From contig NZ_JALGRF010000002.1 of NCBI RefSeq assembly GCF_022815725.1, forward strand, positions 1,116,001 to 1,180,000: 64,000 nucleotides of DNA, given 5' to 3'. Below the pieces are notes generated by a model, which had not been told where the DNA came from, made no database searches, and saw only the letters and a list, made by a program, of their open reading frames with translations. A program made the position numbers and the translations under genes. Positions 24,744 to 33,532 of the stretch are shown here, piece after piece. Numbering within the stretch: the first letter of the stretch is position 1; each line of letters begins with the position of its first letter. The DNA is from Streptomyces sp. APSN-46.1. GTDB lineage: Bacteria; Actinomycetota; Actinomycetes; Streptomycetales; Streptomycetaceae.

Positions 24744-26414
24744 ATGGCCAGGGAATTCCAACGAGGTCACAAGGCCAAGATCAGCGATCTGACGGCAGGC
24801 ACCGATCTGTACGTGGGCGTGTCGATCGCAGGGCCCGGACTCGCCTTCGATATCAGCTGCTTCGGGCTCGATGCGAATGAGCAGCTCTCGGACGACCGTT
24901 ACTTCGTCTTCTTCAACCAGCCGAAGTCTCCGGAAGAGTCCATTCAGCAGCTCGGCGCCCAGTCCGGTGACAGCGAATCCTTCCGGGTGACGCTCGACCG
25001 GATTCCGGCGGGCATCCACAAACTGTCCTTCACCGCCAGCATCGACGGCGCCGGACAAATGTCGCAGATCGGCCCGGGCTACATCCGGATCGTGGCCGGC
25101 GGCGAGGAAGTCGTCCGCTACGCCTTCACGGGCTCGGAGTTCAGCACCGAGCGCGCGCTGATGATCGGCGACTTCTACCTCAAGGACGTGTGGCGCTTCG
25201 CCGCCGTCGGCCAGGGCTTCGACGGCGGGCTCGCCGCGCTCCTGAAGAACTTCGGCGGCGAGGTCGCCGAGGAGGCGGAACAGCAGGCTCCGGCCCAGGC
25301 CGCCGCCGCGGCGCCCGGGTTCGCCCCGCCGCCACAGGCCGCCGCCCCCGCGCCCGCGCCCGCCTTCGGCGCACCGGCCCAGGCTCCCGCCCCGCAGGCC
25401 CCGCTGGCCCCGCAGCCCCCGGCACCCGCGCCGGCCTTCGGCGCGCCGGCCCAGCCCCCGGCCCCGCAGCAGCCGGTCCACGCGGCCCCCACCATGGCCG
25501 CACCGCTGGCCCCGCCGGCCCCCGCGCCGTACGGCCAGCCGCCCCAGGCGCCGCAGCAGCCCGGCCCGCCCTCGTACGGCCAGCCGCCGCAGCAGCCCTC
25601 GTACGGCCAGGTCCCCGGGCAGGCCCCCGGCCAGGTCCCCGGCCAGCCGCCCGGCTACGGGCAGCAGCCGGCCTACGGCCAGGTACCGGGCCAGCCCCCC
25701 GGCTACGGCCAGCAGCCCGCGTACGGGCAGATGCCCGCCCAGGCCGCCGCCGGAGCCGGCCTCGCCGCCGCGCTCCAGCCGTACAAGGAAGCCCCCACCG
25801 GCACCCGCTGGACCCCGCAGAACCAGCAGCTGATGCGGGTGGACCTGGCGATGGGCGGCCAGGCCGTCCTCGCCCGCCAGGGCAGCATGGTCCTCTACCA
25901 GGGCAAGGTCGACTTCAGCTACAAGGGCGCGGGCTTCGCCGGCCGCATCGTCGGCAACGCCACCGGCCAGGAGATGCAGCTGATGCGCTGCACCGGCCGC
26001 GGCCAGGTCTTCCTCGCGGAGAACGGCGCCCACCTGCACGCCATCGAGCTCCAGGGCGACGGAATCTGCGTCTCCGCCGAGAACGTGCTCGCCTTCGACG
26101 AGTCGCTCCAGCACGAGGTCCGCCGGATCGAGGGCCACGGCATCCCCGGCGGCGCCCTGTTCACCATGCAGTTCCAGGGCTCCGGCACGGTGATCGTCAA
26201 GACGCACGGCGTCCCCGTCGTCCTGCCCGTCACCCCGACCACCTTCGCGGACAGCAACGCCATCGTCGCCTGGTCCTCGGCCTCACAGGTCATCGTCTCC
26301 AGCCAGGTCCGGCTGCGGCGCAACGCTTACCCCGGCCACAGCGGGGAGACCGTGAACCTCCAGTTCCGCGGCGCACCCGGCAACTTCATCGTCGTCCAGC
26401 CGTACGAGGTCTGA
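24744..26414 (+). CDS. TerD-AIM24 fusion protein
   Basis: 556 residues. Residues 1-~175 are a TerD domain (LYVGVSIAGPGLAFDISCFGLD, DDRYFVFFNQ, GDSESFRVTLDRIPAGIHKL, ALMIGDFYLKDVWRFAAVGQGF), a calcium-binding stress module. Residues ~176-340 are a Pro/Ala/Gln-rich linker with repeated PSYGQ/PGYGQQP units. Residues ~350-556 are an AIM24 beta-sandwich domain (LARQGSMVLYQG, LMRCTGRGQVFLAENGAHLH, IVAWSSA). It heads a three-gene run with two more AIM24 genes 11 and 17 bases apart. Bacterial AIM24 function is unknown; TerD partners are linked to tellurite, phage and envelope stress. Confidence 0.92.
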   Translation: MAREFQRGHKAKISDLTAGTDLYVGVSIAGPGLAFDISCFGLDANEQLSDDRYFVFFNQPKSPEESIQQLGAQSGDSESFRVTLDRIPAGIHKLSFTASIDGAGQMSQIGPGYIRIVAGGEEVVRYAFTGSEFSTERALMIGDFYLKDVWRFAAVGQGFDGGLAALLKNFGGEVAEEAEQQAPAQAAAAAPGFAPPPQAAAPAPAPAFGAPAQAPAPQAPLAPQPPAPAPAFGAPAQPPAPQQPVHAAPTMAAPLAPPAPAPYGQPPQAPQQPGPPSYGQPPQQPSYGQVPGQAPGQVPGQPPGYGQQPAYGQVPGQPPGYGQQPAYGQMPAQAAAGAGLAAALQPYKEAPTGTRWTPQNQQLMRVDLAMGGQAVLARQGSMVLYQGKVDFSYKGAGFAGRIVGNATGQEMQLMRCTGRGQVFLAENGAHLHAIELQGDGICVSAENVLAFDESLQHEVRRIEGHGIPGGALFTMQFQGSGTVIVKTHGVPVVLPVTPTTFADSNAIVAWSSASQVIVSSQVRLRRNAYPGHSGETVNLQFRGAPGNFIVVQPYEV

Positions 26415-26425
26415 GGGAGCCCGTC

Positions 26426-27115
26426 ATGAACGCAATGAACCAGCAGCTCGCGGGCTACGCCCCGACCCCCGTCACGGCCCGCATGGAGAACCACGGCCGG
26501 GCCATGCTCAAGGTCGCCATGCAGAGCGGCCAGGACCTCTTCGCCCGCACCGGCTCGATGGTCGCCTACGAGGGCTTCGTGCAGTACGAGCCCAACCCGC
26601 CGGCCGTGCGCCAGATGGCCTCGCAGTGGCTGACCGGCGAAGGCGCCCCGCTGATGAAGTGCACCGGAGACGGCCTGCTCTACCTCGCCGACTACGGCGC
26701 GGACGTGGTCGTCATCAACCTCAACAACGACTCCCTCTCCGTCAACGGCACCAACCTGCTCGCTTTCGACGCCCACCTCCAGTGGGGCGTCGAGCGGGTC
26801 AAGGGCATGGCCAAGTTCGCCGGCCAGGGCCTGTTCAACGTGCAGGTCGCCGGCACCGGCTGGGTCGCGATCACCTCCCGCGGCACCCCGATCGTGGTCG
26901 ACTGCGGCCGCGGCGAGGACGAGACGTACGTGGACCCGGACGCGCTCGTCGCCTGGTCGCCGAACCTGAAGGTCAAGGGGAAGCGCAGCTTCAAGGCCTC
27001 GTCGATGATCGGCCGGGGCAGCGGGGAGGCCTACCAGATGGCCTTCTCAGGCCAGGGCATCGTCGTCGTACAGCCCAGCGAGGACAGCACCGACCGGCTC
27101 CGGGCCCGGGGCTGA
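26426..27115 (+). CDS. AIM24 family protein (second of three)
   Basis: 229 residues from ATG 26426, behind GAGGGAG. A single AIM24 domain: LFARTGSMVAYEGFVQYEP, LMKCTGDGLLYLADYGADV, NGTNLLAFD, ITSRGTPIVVDCG and ALVAWSPNL. It has no signal peptide or membrane segment. The family forms trimeric beta structures related to TRAP-like folds; the yeast homologue affects inner-membrane organisation. Translation is likely coupled to its neighbours (11- and 17-base gaps). Confidence 0.92.
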   Translation: MNAMNQQLAGYAPTPVTARMENHGRAMLKVAMQSGQDLFARTGSMVAYEGFVQYEPNPPAVRQMASQWLTGEGAPLMKCTGDGLLYLADYGADVVVINLNNDSLSVNGTNLLAFDAHLQWGVERVKGMAKFAGQGLFNVQVAGTGWVAITSRGTPIVVDCGRGEDETYVDPDALVAWSPNLKVKGKRSFKASSMIGRGSGEAYQMAFSGQGIVVVQPSEDSTDRLRARG

Positions 27116-27132
27116 GGGGGAGCGGACACATC

Positions 27133-27888
27133 ATGCAGAGCGCACTTTTCGCCCACGCCGAGGCGCAGTCCCAGGACCGGTACACGGTCCAGAACCCGCA
27201 GCTCCTGCGGGTCTCGCTGACCGGCTCCGACGACGTCCTCGCCCGCAAGGGCGCGATGGTCGCCTACCAGGGCCTCATCGACTTCGACGGCGAGTACCAG
27301 ACCGCCAGCCAGCGCGGCGCCCGCCGCCGCACCGGAGAGGGCCTCGACCTGATGCGCTGCTCCGGGCAGGGCACGGTCTACCTGGCCAACCTCGCCCAGT
27401 ACGTGCACGTCGTGGACGTGGACCACGACGGCCTCACGGTCGACAGCAGCTACGTCCTGGCCCTGGACTCCACCCTGCACACCGAGGTCATCGCGGTGGA
27501 CAGCCAGTACGGAATCTCCGGGTCCGGCAAGTACCAGCTCAACATCTCGGGCCGCGGCAAGGTCGCGCTGATGACCTCCGGGCAGCCCCTGATGATGCAG
27601 GTCACGCCCGACAAGTACGTCAACGCCGACGCGGACGCGATCGTCGCCTGGTCCACCTCGCTGCGGGTGCAGATGCAGGCCCAGACGCACTCCACGGGCG
27701 TCTGGCGGCGGCGCGGCAACACCGGCGAGGGCTGGGAGCTCAGCTTCCTCGGCACCGGATTCGCGCTGGTGCAGCCCAGCGAGGTGCTGCCGCCGCAGAA
27801 CGCCCAGCTCGGGCAGGGCGTCGCCGCGCAGTTCGGCATGGGCCAGCACGGATCCCACGCGCAGAACCAGAACAACGCCTGGAACTGA
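27133..27888 (+). CDS. AIM24 family protein (third of three)
   Basis: 251 residues from ATG 27133 with GGGGGAGC upstream. AIM24 features: VLARKGAMVAYQGLIDFDGEY, LMRCSGQGTVYLANLAQYVH, VLALDSTLHTEV, MTSGQPLMMQVTP and AIVAWSTSL. The C-terminal ~25 residues are Gln/Asn/Gly-rich. The three AIM24 copies are clearly diverged paralogues rather than recent duplicates, suggesting a hetero-oligomer. A strong terminator follows. Confidence 0.92.
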   Translation: MQSALFAHAEAQSQDRYTVQNPQLLRVSLTGSDDVLARKGAMVAYQGLIDFDGEYQTASQRGARRRTGEGLDLMRCSGQGTVYLANLAQYVHVVDVDHDGLTVDSSYVLALDSTLHTEVIAVDSQYGISGSGKYQLNISGRGKVALMTSGQPLMMQVTPDKYVNADADAIVAWSTSLRVQMQAQTHSTGVWRRRGNTGEGWELSFLGTGFALVQPSEVLPPQNAQLGQGVAAQFGMGQHGSHAQNQNNAWN

Positions 27889-27897
27889 CCGTTCGAG

Positions 27898-27943
27898 GTA
27901 CGGCGAAGGGGCGGCCCCGCGAGGGACCGCCCCTTCGCCGTAC
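27898..27943. terminator. Bidirectional terminator after the AIM24 operon
   Basis: A 17-bp perfect stem (27898-27914 with 27927-27943) around a 12-base loop between convergent genes. Confidence 0.85.
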
Positions 27944-27948
27944 GGGGC

Positions 27949-28473
27949 TCACAGCCGCGCCCGGGCGGCCTCCATCAGCCGTACGACCGAGGTGTCGGCC
28001 ACCGCCGCCACCTCCTCGTACGGGAACCAGCGCAGGTCCAGGGACTCCTCGCTGATCTCCGCCACCGCGTCGGCCGGAGCCAGCGCCGCGTACTGCACGT
28101 CCAGGTGCCAGTTGCACGGCGCCGGGATCGGATGGCGGTCCAGGCGCAGCGGGCCGCCGGGCAGCAGGCTCAGCCCGGACGCGATGCCCGACTCCTCGCG
28201 GGCCTCGCGCAGCGCGGCTTCGACGAGCGTGTCGTCGCCGGGCTCGCAGTGGCCGCCCATCTGAAGCCACATGCCCAGCTTCTTGTGCAGGGTCAGCAGT
28301 ACGCGCCCCCGCGCGGGGTCGATCACCAGCGCACTGGCCGTGACGTGCCCGGCCCCGCAGGGCTTGTAGACCCCGCCCGGATGTGCGGCCAGGTGGTCCA
28401 GATAGACGTCACGCAGCTCGGGCTGGCCCTCGTAACGCCTCAGGACGAGGACCGCGTCTTCGTGCAGGCTCAC
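27949..28473 (-). CDS. Nudix hydrolase
   Basis: 174 residues from GTG 28473, which overlaps the preceding gene's stop (GTGA), implying translational coupling. The Nudix box is GGHCEPGDDTLVEAALREAREESG, the standard GX5EX7REUXEEXG pattern. VLLTLHKKLGMWLQMGG precedes it and a C-terminal SEESLDLRWFPYEEV follows. The substrate is unknown; the family hydrolyses nucleoside diphosphates linked to other groups. Confidence 0.9.
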   Translation of the reverse strand: MSLHEDAVLVLRRYEGQPELRDVYLDHLAAHPGGVYKPCGAGHVTASALVIDPARGRVLLTLHKKLGMWLQMGGHCEPGDDTLVEAALREAREESGIASGLSLLPGGPLRLDRHPIPAPCNWHLDVQYAALAPADAVAEISEESLDLRWFPYEEVAAVADTSVVRLMEAARARL

Positions 28474-29894
28474 TTCTTGTCGTCGCCGTCCTCGTCGTCC
28501 TCGTCGCGCTTCTCGGCCGCCTCGCCGAGCATCTTGTCGATCTCCGAGAAGTCCAGCTGCTCGCGGTGCACGAAACCGTCCGGGTCGTCCAGGTCGGAGG
28601 CCGTCGGCAGCATGTCCGGGTGCTCCCACAGCCCGTCCCGGCCGTCCATACCGCGCGCGTCGGTGAGGGAGGCCCACAGCCGCGAGGCGTCGCGCAGCCG
28701 GCGCGGCCGCAGCTCCAACCCGATCAGCGTGGCGAAGGTCTGCTCGGCCGGGCCGCCCGAGGCGCGCCGCCGGCGCATGGTCTCGCGCATGGCGTCCGCC
28801 GAGGTCAGCCGGGGCTTGGCCGCCTCGTGCACGACCGCGTCCACCCAGCCCTCGACCAGCGCGAGCGCCGTCTCCAGGCGGGCCAGGGCGGCCTTCTGCT
28901 CCGGGGTGTCCTGCGGCTGGAACATGCCGCCCGCCAGCGCTTCCTGAAGCTGCTCCGGGTTCGACGGGTCGAGCTGGCCGACCACGTCCTCCAGCTTCGA
29001 GGTGTCCACCTTGATGCCGCGGGCGTAGCCCTCGACCGTGCCGAACAGGTGCGAGCGCAGCCACGGCACGTGCGCGAAGAGCCGGGCGTGCGCCGCCTCG
29101 CGCAGCGCCAGGTACAGCCGCACCTCCTCGGCGGGAACGCCGAGGTCCTTGCCGAATCTCTCGATGTTCAGCGGCAGCAGCGCCGCCTTGCCGGCAGGGC
29201 CCAGCGGCAGCCCGATGTCCGTCGAACCGACGACCTCGCCCGCGAGCACGCCCACGGCCTGGCCGATCTGCTGGCCGAACATGGCCCCGCCCATGGAGCG
29301 CATCATGCCGAGCAGCGGGCCCGCCATGGCCTGCATCTCCTCCGGCAGGACGCCGCCCATGGCCGCGCCGACGCGCTCGGCGACCGGGTCGACGAGCTCC
29401 TTCCACACCGGCAGGGTCGCCTCGACCCACTCGGCGCGGCTCCAGGCCACGGCGGTCGTGGCGCCGGAGGGCAGCGAGGTCACGTCGTCCAGCCAGTGGT
29501 CGGCGAGGCGCACGGCCTCCTCGATCGCGGACTTCTCGGCGCCGACGACGCTCGCGTCCTTCACGCCGTCCGGCGTGCCCTGGGCGACGGTCTTGCGGGC
29601 GATGTCCTTGGCCATGTCCCAGTTCACGGGACCGCCCTCGTAGCTGAGCATCTGGCCGAGCTGCTGGAAGGCCGCTCCGAGGTCGCTCGGGTTCATCGAG
29701 CCGAACATCGCGGCGAACGGATTCTCCGCGCCCCCGGGGCCCCCGGGTCCGCCGGCGCCTCCGGGCAGGCCCATACCCGGGAACCCGAACGGATTCGGGC
29801 CGCTCTGGCCGCCCTGGTTGCCCTTCTTCTTGCCTTCGTCGCCGTTCTCCGGCTCCTCCGGCGGAAGGCCGAATCCGAATGGGGTGTCGCTCAC
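28470..29894 (-). CDS. Zinc-dependent metalloprotease-like protein (DUF2342 family)
   Basis: 474 residues from GTG 29894, five bases after GAGGAAA. The N-terminus has a Gly/Pro/Asn-rich stretch (~20-70). The core carries LREAAHARLFAHVPWLR, the family's inverted zincin-like site (E..H.....H), and GVLPEEMQAMAGPLLGMMRSMGGAMFGQQIGQAVG. This is the Rv3195 family; its proteolysis has not been clearly shown. The tail is very acidic and Lys-rich (DEDDEDGDDKK). It is divergent from the SDR gene and coupled to the Nudix gene downstream. Confidence 0.85.
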   Translation of the reverse strand: MSDTPFGFGLPPEEPENGDEGKKKGNQGGQSGPNPFGFPGMGLPGGAGGPGGPGGAENPFAAMFGSMNPSDLGAAFQQLGQMLSYEGGPVNWDMAKDIARKTVAQGTPDGVKDASVVGAEKSAIEEAVRLADHWLDDVTSLPSGATTAVAWSRAEWVEATLPVWKELVDPVAERVGAAMGGVLPEEMQAMAGPLLGMMRSMGGAMFGQQIGQAVGVLAGEVVGSTDIGLPLGPAGKAALLPLNIERFGKDLGVPAEEVRLYLALREAAHARLFAHVPWLRSHLFGTVEGYARGIKVDTSKLEDVVGQLDPSNPEQLQEALAGGMFQPQDTPEQKAALARLETALALVEGWVDAVVHEAAKPRLTSADAMRETMRRRRASGGPAEQTFATLIGLELRPRRLRDASRLWASLTDARGMDGRDGLWEHPDMLPTASDLDDPDGFVHREQLDFSEIDKMLGEAAEKRDEDDEDGDDKK

Positions 29895-30086
29895 GGGTTT
29901 CCTCGGCTCGTAGGGCCGCCGGCGGGTGCCGACGGGCAATGGTCCGACAACACCACCCAGCGTAGACACCACACCCGCTTCGGGGCTCGGTGCTCCGCCG
30001 GGTCATCGGCTGCGGCAGGATGGACATCACCTGGTAGGTACGCGTCATGGCGCGTCCCTACTGAAGACAACCGCTGGAGACGCCCG

Positions 30087-31265
30087 GTGAGTTCCCCAGA
30101 TCCGCACCTTTCGGATGAGCGCGGCCACGCGCCGCACGACGCCGAAACCCGTCCTGAGCAGGGTGACAGCACCCAGGGTGTTCGCCAGCCGCGAAACTCG
30201 GCGGGCCCCCTCCGACGCGGCCCCGTGATCGCCGTCACCGGCGCCGCGGCCGGGGTCGGTGCCGCCCTGGTGAGCCGACTGGCCGCCTCCGACGAGGTCA
30301 AGGCGGTCGTCGCGATCGACGAGCGGCGCGGCGACTGCGCCGAGGCGCAGTGGCACGTCCTGGACGTACGGGACCCCGCGATCGCCGAGAAGCTGCGCGG
30401 CGCGGACGTGGTGGTGCACCTCGCGCTGGACCTCGACCTGGAGACGGACCCGGCGGCCCGTACGGCGTACAACGTGCGCGGGACCCAGACGGTGCTGACC
30501 GCCGCCGCGGCGGCGGGGGTGCACCGGGTCGTGCTGTGCACCTCGGCGATGGTCTACGGGGCGCTGCCGGACAACGACATCCCGCTGTCGGAGGACTCCG
30601 AGCTCCGCGCGACCGCCGAGGCGACCGGGCTGGCCGACCTCCTGGAGATCGAGCGGCTGGGGCGCCGGGCGCCGCGGGCGCACCCGGGCCTGAACGTCAC
30701 GGTGATCCGCCCGGCGGTCCTGGTCGGCGGTACGGACACGGCGCTGACCCGGTACTTCGAGTCCCCGCGCCTGCTCGTGGTGGCCGGGTCCCGGCCCACC
30801 TGGCAGTTCTGCCACGTGGAGGACCTGGTCAGCGCGCTGGAGTACGCGGCCCTGGAGAAGGTCGAGGGCGAGCTGGCGGTGGGCTGCGAGGGCTGGCTGG
30901 AGCAGGAGGAGGTCGAGGAGCTGAGCGGCATCCGCCGCATGGAGCTCCCGTCGGCGGTCGCCCTGGGCGCCGCGGCCCGGCTGCACCGGATCGGCCTGAC
31001 CCCGTCCCCGGCCGGGGACCTCGCGTACACGATGCACCCGTGGGTGGTCAGCGTGAGCGGGCTGCACGCGGCCGGCTGGCGGCCCCGCTGGACGAACGAG
31101 GAGGTCCTGGCGGAACTCCTCCGGGAGGTCGCGGGCCGCCACACGGTCGCCGGCCGCCGCCTGGGCCGCAAGGACGCCACCGCCGCGGGCGCGGCGGGCG
31201 CGACGGTCGCGCTGCTGGGCGCCGCCGCGGTGGTCCGGGCGGCCCGCAGGCGCCGGGGGATCTGA
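30087..31265 (+). CDS. SDR-family NAD-dependent epimerase/dehydratase-like protein
   Basis: 392 residues from GTG 30087 with GGAGA upstream. After a ~45-residue polar head comes an extended-SDR Rossmann motif (VIAVTGAAAGVGAALV), NVRGTQTVLTAA and CTSAMVYG. The usual YxxxK catalytic pair is not evident where expected, so it may bind a nucleotide without being a standard epimerase. The C-terminus has an Ala-rich hydrophobic stretch (~365-385) that could touch the membrane. It is divergent from the zinc protease-like gene. Confidence 0.85.
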   Translation: MSSPDPHLSDERGHAPHDAETRPEQGDSTQGVRQPRNSAGPLRRGPVIAVTGAAAGVGAALVSRLAASDEVKAVVAIDERRGDCAEAQWHVLDVRDPAIAEKLRGADVVVHLALDLDLETDPAARTAYNVRGTQTVLTAAAAAGVHRVVLCTSAMVYGALPDNDIPLSEDSELRATAEATGLADLLEIERLGRRAPRAHPGLNVTVIRPAVLVGGTDTALTRYFESPRLLVVAGSRPTWQFCHVEDLVSALEYAALEKVEGELAVGCEGWLEQEEVEELSGIRRMELPSAVALGAAARLHRIGLTPSPAGDLAYTMHPWVVSVSGLHAAGWRPRWTNEEVLAELLREVAGRHTVAGRRLGRKDATAAGAAGATVALLGAAAVVRAARRRRGI

Positions 31266-31320
31266 GCCAGCCGGGGGATCTGACCCCGGCGGGGTCGGCC
31301 CGCCGCCCCCATGCGGCGCC

Positions 31321-31374
31321 GTCGCCGGGGGCGCTGCCCCCGGGCCCCCGCGCCTCAATCGCCGGCGGGGCTGG
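31321..31374 (+). repeat. REP-like GC-rich interspersed palindrome
   Basis: GTCGCCGGGGGCGCTGCCCC continues into CGGGCCCCCGCGCCTCAATC and GCCGGCGGGGCTGG. From memory this is a version of a palindromic repeat scattered through many Streptomyces intergenic regions. It lies in the 194-base gap after the SDR gene and may also act as its terminator. One copy is seen in this window. Confidence 0.55.
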
Positions 31375-31459
31375 ATCTGGCCGACTGTAGGAGGCTCCCA
31401 AGCAGGCAGGCGCGGCACGGGCGAAACTGCTATTCCGCCGGGTCTGCGGCTAGGGCACG

Positions 31460-31930
31460 ATGGACCGTATGGCACCGCACTTCGACCACCCCGGCGAGCA
31501 GGCCGCTCAGGACCCCATCCGGCTGCTCGACATCCGTGAGACACCGCTCTCGCTCGACGAGGTCTTCCAGGCCGTCGGCGACGACGCGACGGGCGGTACG
31601 ACGCTCTTCGTCGGCACGGTGCGCAACCACGACAGCGGGGCGGACGTCGATTCGCTCGGCTACTCCTGCCACCCCAGCGCCGAGGCGGAGATGCGCCGCG
31701 TCGCCGAGCGCGTCGTGGCGAAGTACCCGGTCCGCGCCCTGGCCGCCGTGCACCGCGTCGGTGATCTGGCCGTCGGTGATCTGGCCGTCGTCGTCGCGGT
31801 CTCCTGCCCGCACCGCGGCGAGGCCTTCGAGGCCTGCCGGATGCTGATCGACGACCTCAAGCACGAGGTGCCGATCTGGAAGCACCAGATGTTCTCCGAC
31901 GGCACCGAGGAGTGGGTCGGGGCCTGCTGA
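31460..31930 (+). CDS. moaE: MoaE: molybdopterin synthase catalytic subunit
   Basis: 156 residues from ATG 31460; ATG 31469 is also possible. MoaE signatures: GGTTLFVGTVRNHD, LGYSCHPSAEAEMRRVAE, AAVHRVGDLAVGDLAVVVAVSCPHR and DDLKHEVPIWKHQ with the catalytic Lys. It transfers sulfur from MoaD thiocarboxylate to precursor Z to make molybdopterin. MoaD would be charged by MoeZ (466-1644). Confidence 0.95.
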   Translation: MDRMAPHFDHPGEQAAQDPIRLLDIRETPLSLDEVFQAVGDDATGGTTLFVGTVRNHDSGADVDSLGYSCHPSAEAEMRRVAERVVAKYPVRALAAVHRVGDLAVGDLAVVVAVSCPHRGEAFEACRMLIDDLKHEVPIWKHQMFSDGTEEWVGAC

Positions 31931-32109
31931 GCCGCGGCCAGGACAGGGCCTGGCCCCGCGAACCCCCGCGTGCGCCGTTGCCCCCGCAATGGGGGTACCG
32001 TCGCACCCGTCCGGCCGCGCAACACGCCCCCGATTTGCGTAACCCCCCTCCGGGCATGAGCGTTGAAGCCACCAACGACACGTACTTTTCGGGGTAGGGA
32101 GGCACGCCG

Positions 32110-32307
32110 ATGGCGTCTCTGGCGTGGTTGCTGATTCCGCTCGTCGCGGCGATAGGAGCGGCGATATGGGGCAGCTGGGCGGCACGCGACCGCACACAAG
32201 GTGACATATCCGAACTCGCGGGTTACGCACGATTCCGTGAGGTCATGGACAAGGCAGATCGGTCCGAGGCGAGGGCCAAGGCGCACTCCGGTTCTGACGC
32301 CGTCTGA
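32110..32307 (+). CDS. Small single-pass membrane protein
   Basis: 65 residues from ATG 32110, seven bases after GGGAGGC. An N-terminal hydrophobic segment (LAWLLIPLVAAIGAAIWGSWAA) is followed by a charged cytosolic tail (RFREVMDKADRSEARAK). No family function is known. The 179-base gap before it holds an imperfect GC hairpin near 31936-31957 and nothing else recognised. Confidence 0.75.
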   Translation: MASLAWLLIPLVAAIGAAIWGSWAARDRTQGDISELAGYARFREVMDKADRSEARAKAHSGSDAV

Positions 32308-32402
32308 GCGTCCCGGGAGCACGCCGGTGAGAATCCTCTGAGAGTCCGGGCGGCGGCGCCCGTACGGACCGGCCCCGGGGGCCGCCCGTCAGGGCAGTCC
32401 CG

Positions 32403-32415
32403 TACTGTCGATCCA
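32403..32415 (+). promoter_or_regulatory. -10 element of a probable leaderless transcript for the PDZ protease gene
   Basis: TACTGT at 32403-32408 is followed by 6 bases and the ATG at 32415. No Shine-Dalgarno is visible. Confidence 0.4.
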
Positions 32416-33503
32416 TGCCACGCCGCACTGCGACGATGCTCGCTTCCACCCTCATGCTGTTCGCGCTGCTCTGCGCAGGGGTATTCATCAAGGTCCCGTA
32501 CTCCGAGATGAGCCCGGGTCCGACCGTGAACACACTCGGGGACTCGCGCGGCGAGCCCGTCCTCAGCATCTCGGGGCGCAAGTCCTACCCCACCAGCGGG
32601 CACCTCAACATGACGACGGTCCGCGTCACGGGCGCGGACTACCCCATGAACCTGGTGGAAGCGGTGTACGGCTGGCTGGCCGACGACAACATCGTCGTGC
32701 CGCACGAGAACCTGTACCCGAACGGCAAGACCGAGAAGGAATCCACGCAGGAGAACGCCGAGGAGTTCAGCCAGTCGCAGGAGAGCGCCAAGGTGGCGGC
32801 CCTCAAGCAGCTCGGCATCCCGGTCACCGCCCGCGTCGTCGTCTCCTCCGTCGTCAAGGCCAGCCCCGCCGAGGGGCGGCTGCACGCCGGTGACCTGATC
32901 CGCGCCGTGGACGGCACCCCGGTGAAGGAGCCCGGCGACGTCGCCAAGCTGGTCACCCGGCACAAGCCGGGCGAGCCGGTCGAGTTCACGATCGTGCCCG
33001 AGCCCGCGGCGGCCGCGGCCGAGAAGACGGGCGTCGAGCCGACCGAGACGTCCAAGGTCACGATCAACGCGGGCAAGGCGGAGGGCGACGGTCACGCCAT
33101 CGTCGGCATCCGGGCCGGCACCGACCACACCTTCCCGTTCACGATCGACATCAAGCTCGCGGACGTCGGCGGCCCCAGCGCCGGCCTGATGTTCGCCCTC
33201 GGCATCGTCGACAAGCTCACCCCGGAGGACCTGACCGGCGGGAAGTTCATCGCGGGCACCGGCACCATCGACGACTCGGGCAAGGTCGGCCCCATCGGCG
33301 GCATCCAGATGAAGACCATTGGCGCCCGCCAGGCCGGAGCCGAGTACTTCCTGACCCCGGCCGACAACTGCGCCTCCGCCGCCTCGCACGTGCCGGACGG
33401 CCTCACCCTGGTGAAGGTCTCCACCATCGACGACGCCACCAAGGCGCTGGAGAAGATCGGCAAGGGGGACACGGCCGGGCTGCCGCGCTGCGGCACGTCC
33501 TGA
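32415..33503 (+). CDS. PDZ domain-containing Lon-like (S16) protease, YlbL family
   Basis: 362 residues. An N-terminal signal anchor (TMLASTLMLFALLCAGVFI) places the rest outside the membrane. A PDZ domain follows (~145-215, VVKASPAEGRLHAGDLIRAV), then a Lon-type Ser-Lys protease domain without ATPase: GGPSAGLMFALG (Ser) and GPIGGIQMKTIGARQAG (Lys). It is the Rv3194c counterpart. It is convergent with the PPA1309 gene (29-base gap). Confidence 0.93.
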   Translation: MPRRTATMLASTLMLFALLCAGVFIKVPYSEMSPGPTVNTLGDSRGEPVLSISGRKSYPTSGHLNMTTVRVTGADYPMNLVEAVYGWLADDNIVVPHENLYPNGKTEKESTQENAEEFSQSQESAKVAALKQLGIPVTARVVVSSVVKASPAEGRLHAGDLIRAVDGTPVKEPGDVAKLVTRHKPGEPVEFTIVPEPAAAAAEKTGVEPTETSKVTINAGKAEGDGHAIVGIRAGTDHTFPFTIDIKLADVGGPSAGLMFALGIVDKLTPEDLTGGKFIAGTGTIDDSGKVGPIGGIQMKTIGARQAGAEYFLTPADNCASAASHVPDGLTLVKVSTIDDATKALEKIGKGDTAGLPRCGTS

Positions 33504-33532
33504 CCGGCCCCCCGAGGGTCCCCCAGCAAGCG

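Noticed and set aside
31755..31790. Apparent duplication of VGDLA in MoaE
   Set aside because: Normal MoaE proteins read HRVGxLxVGDxxVxVAV at this place, so the length is standard and the repeat is coincidental.
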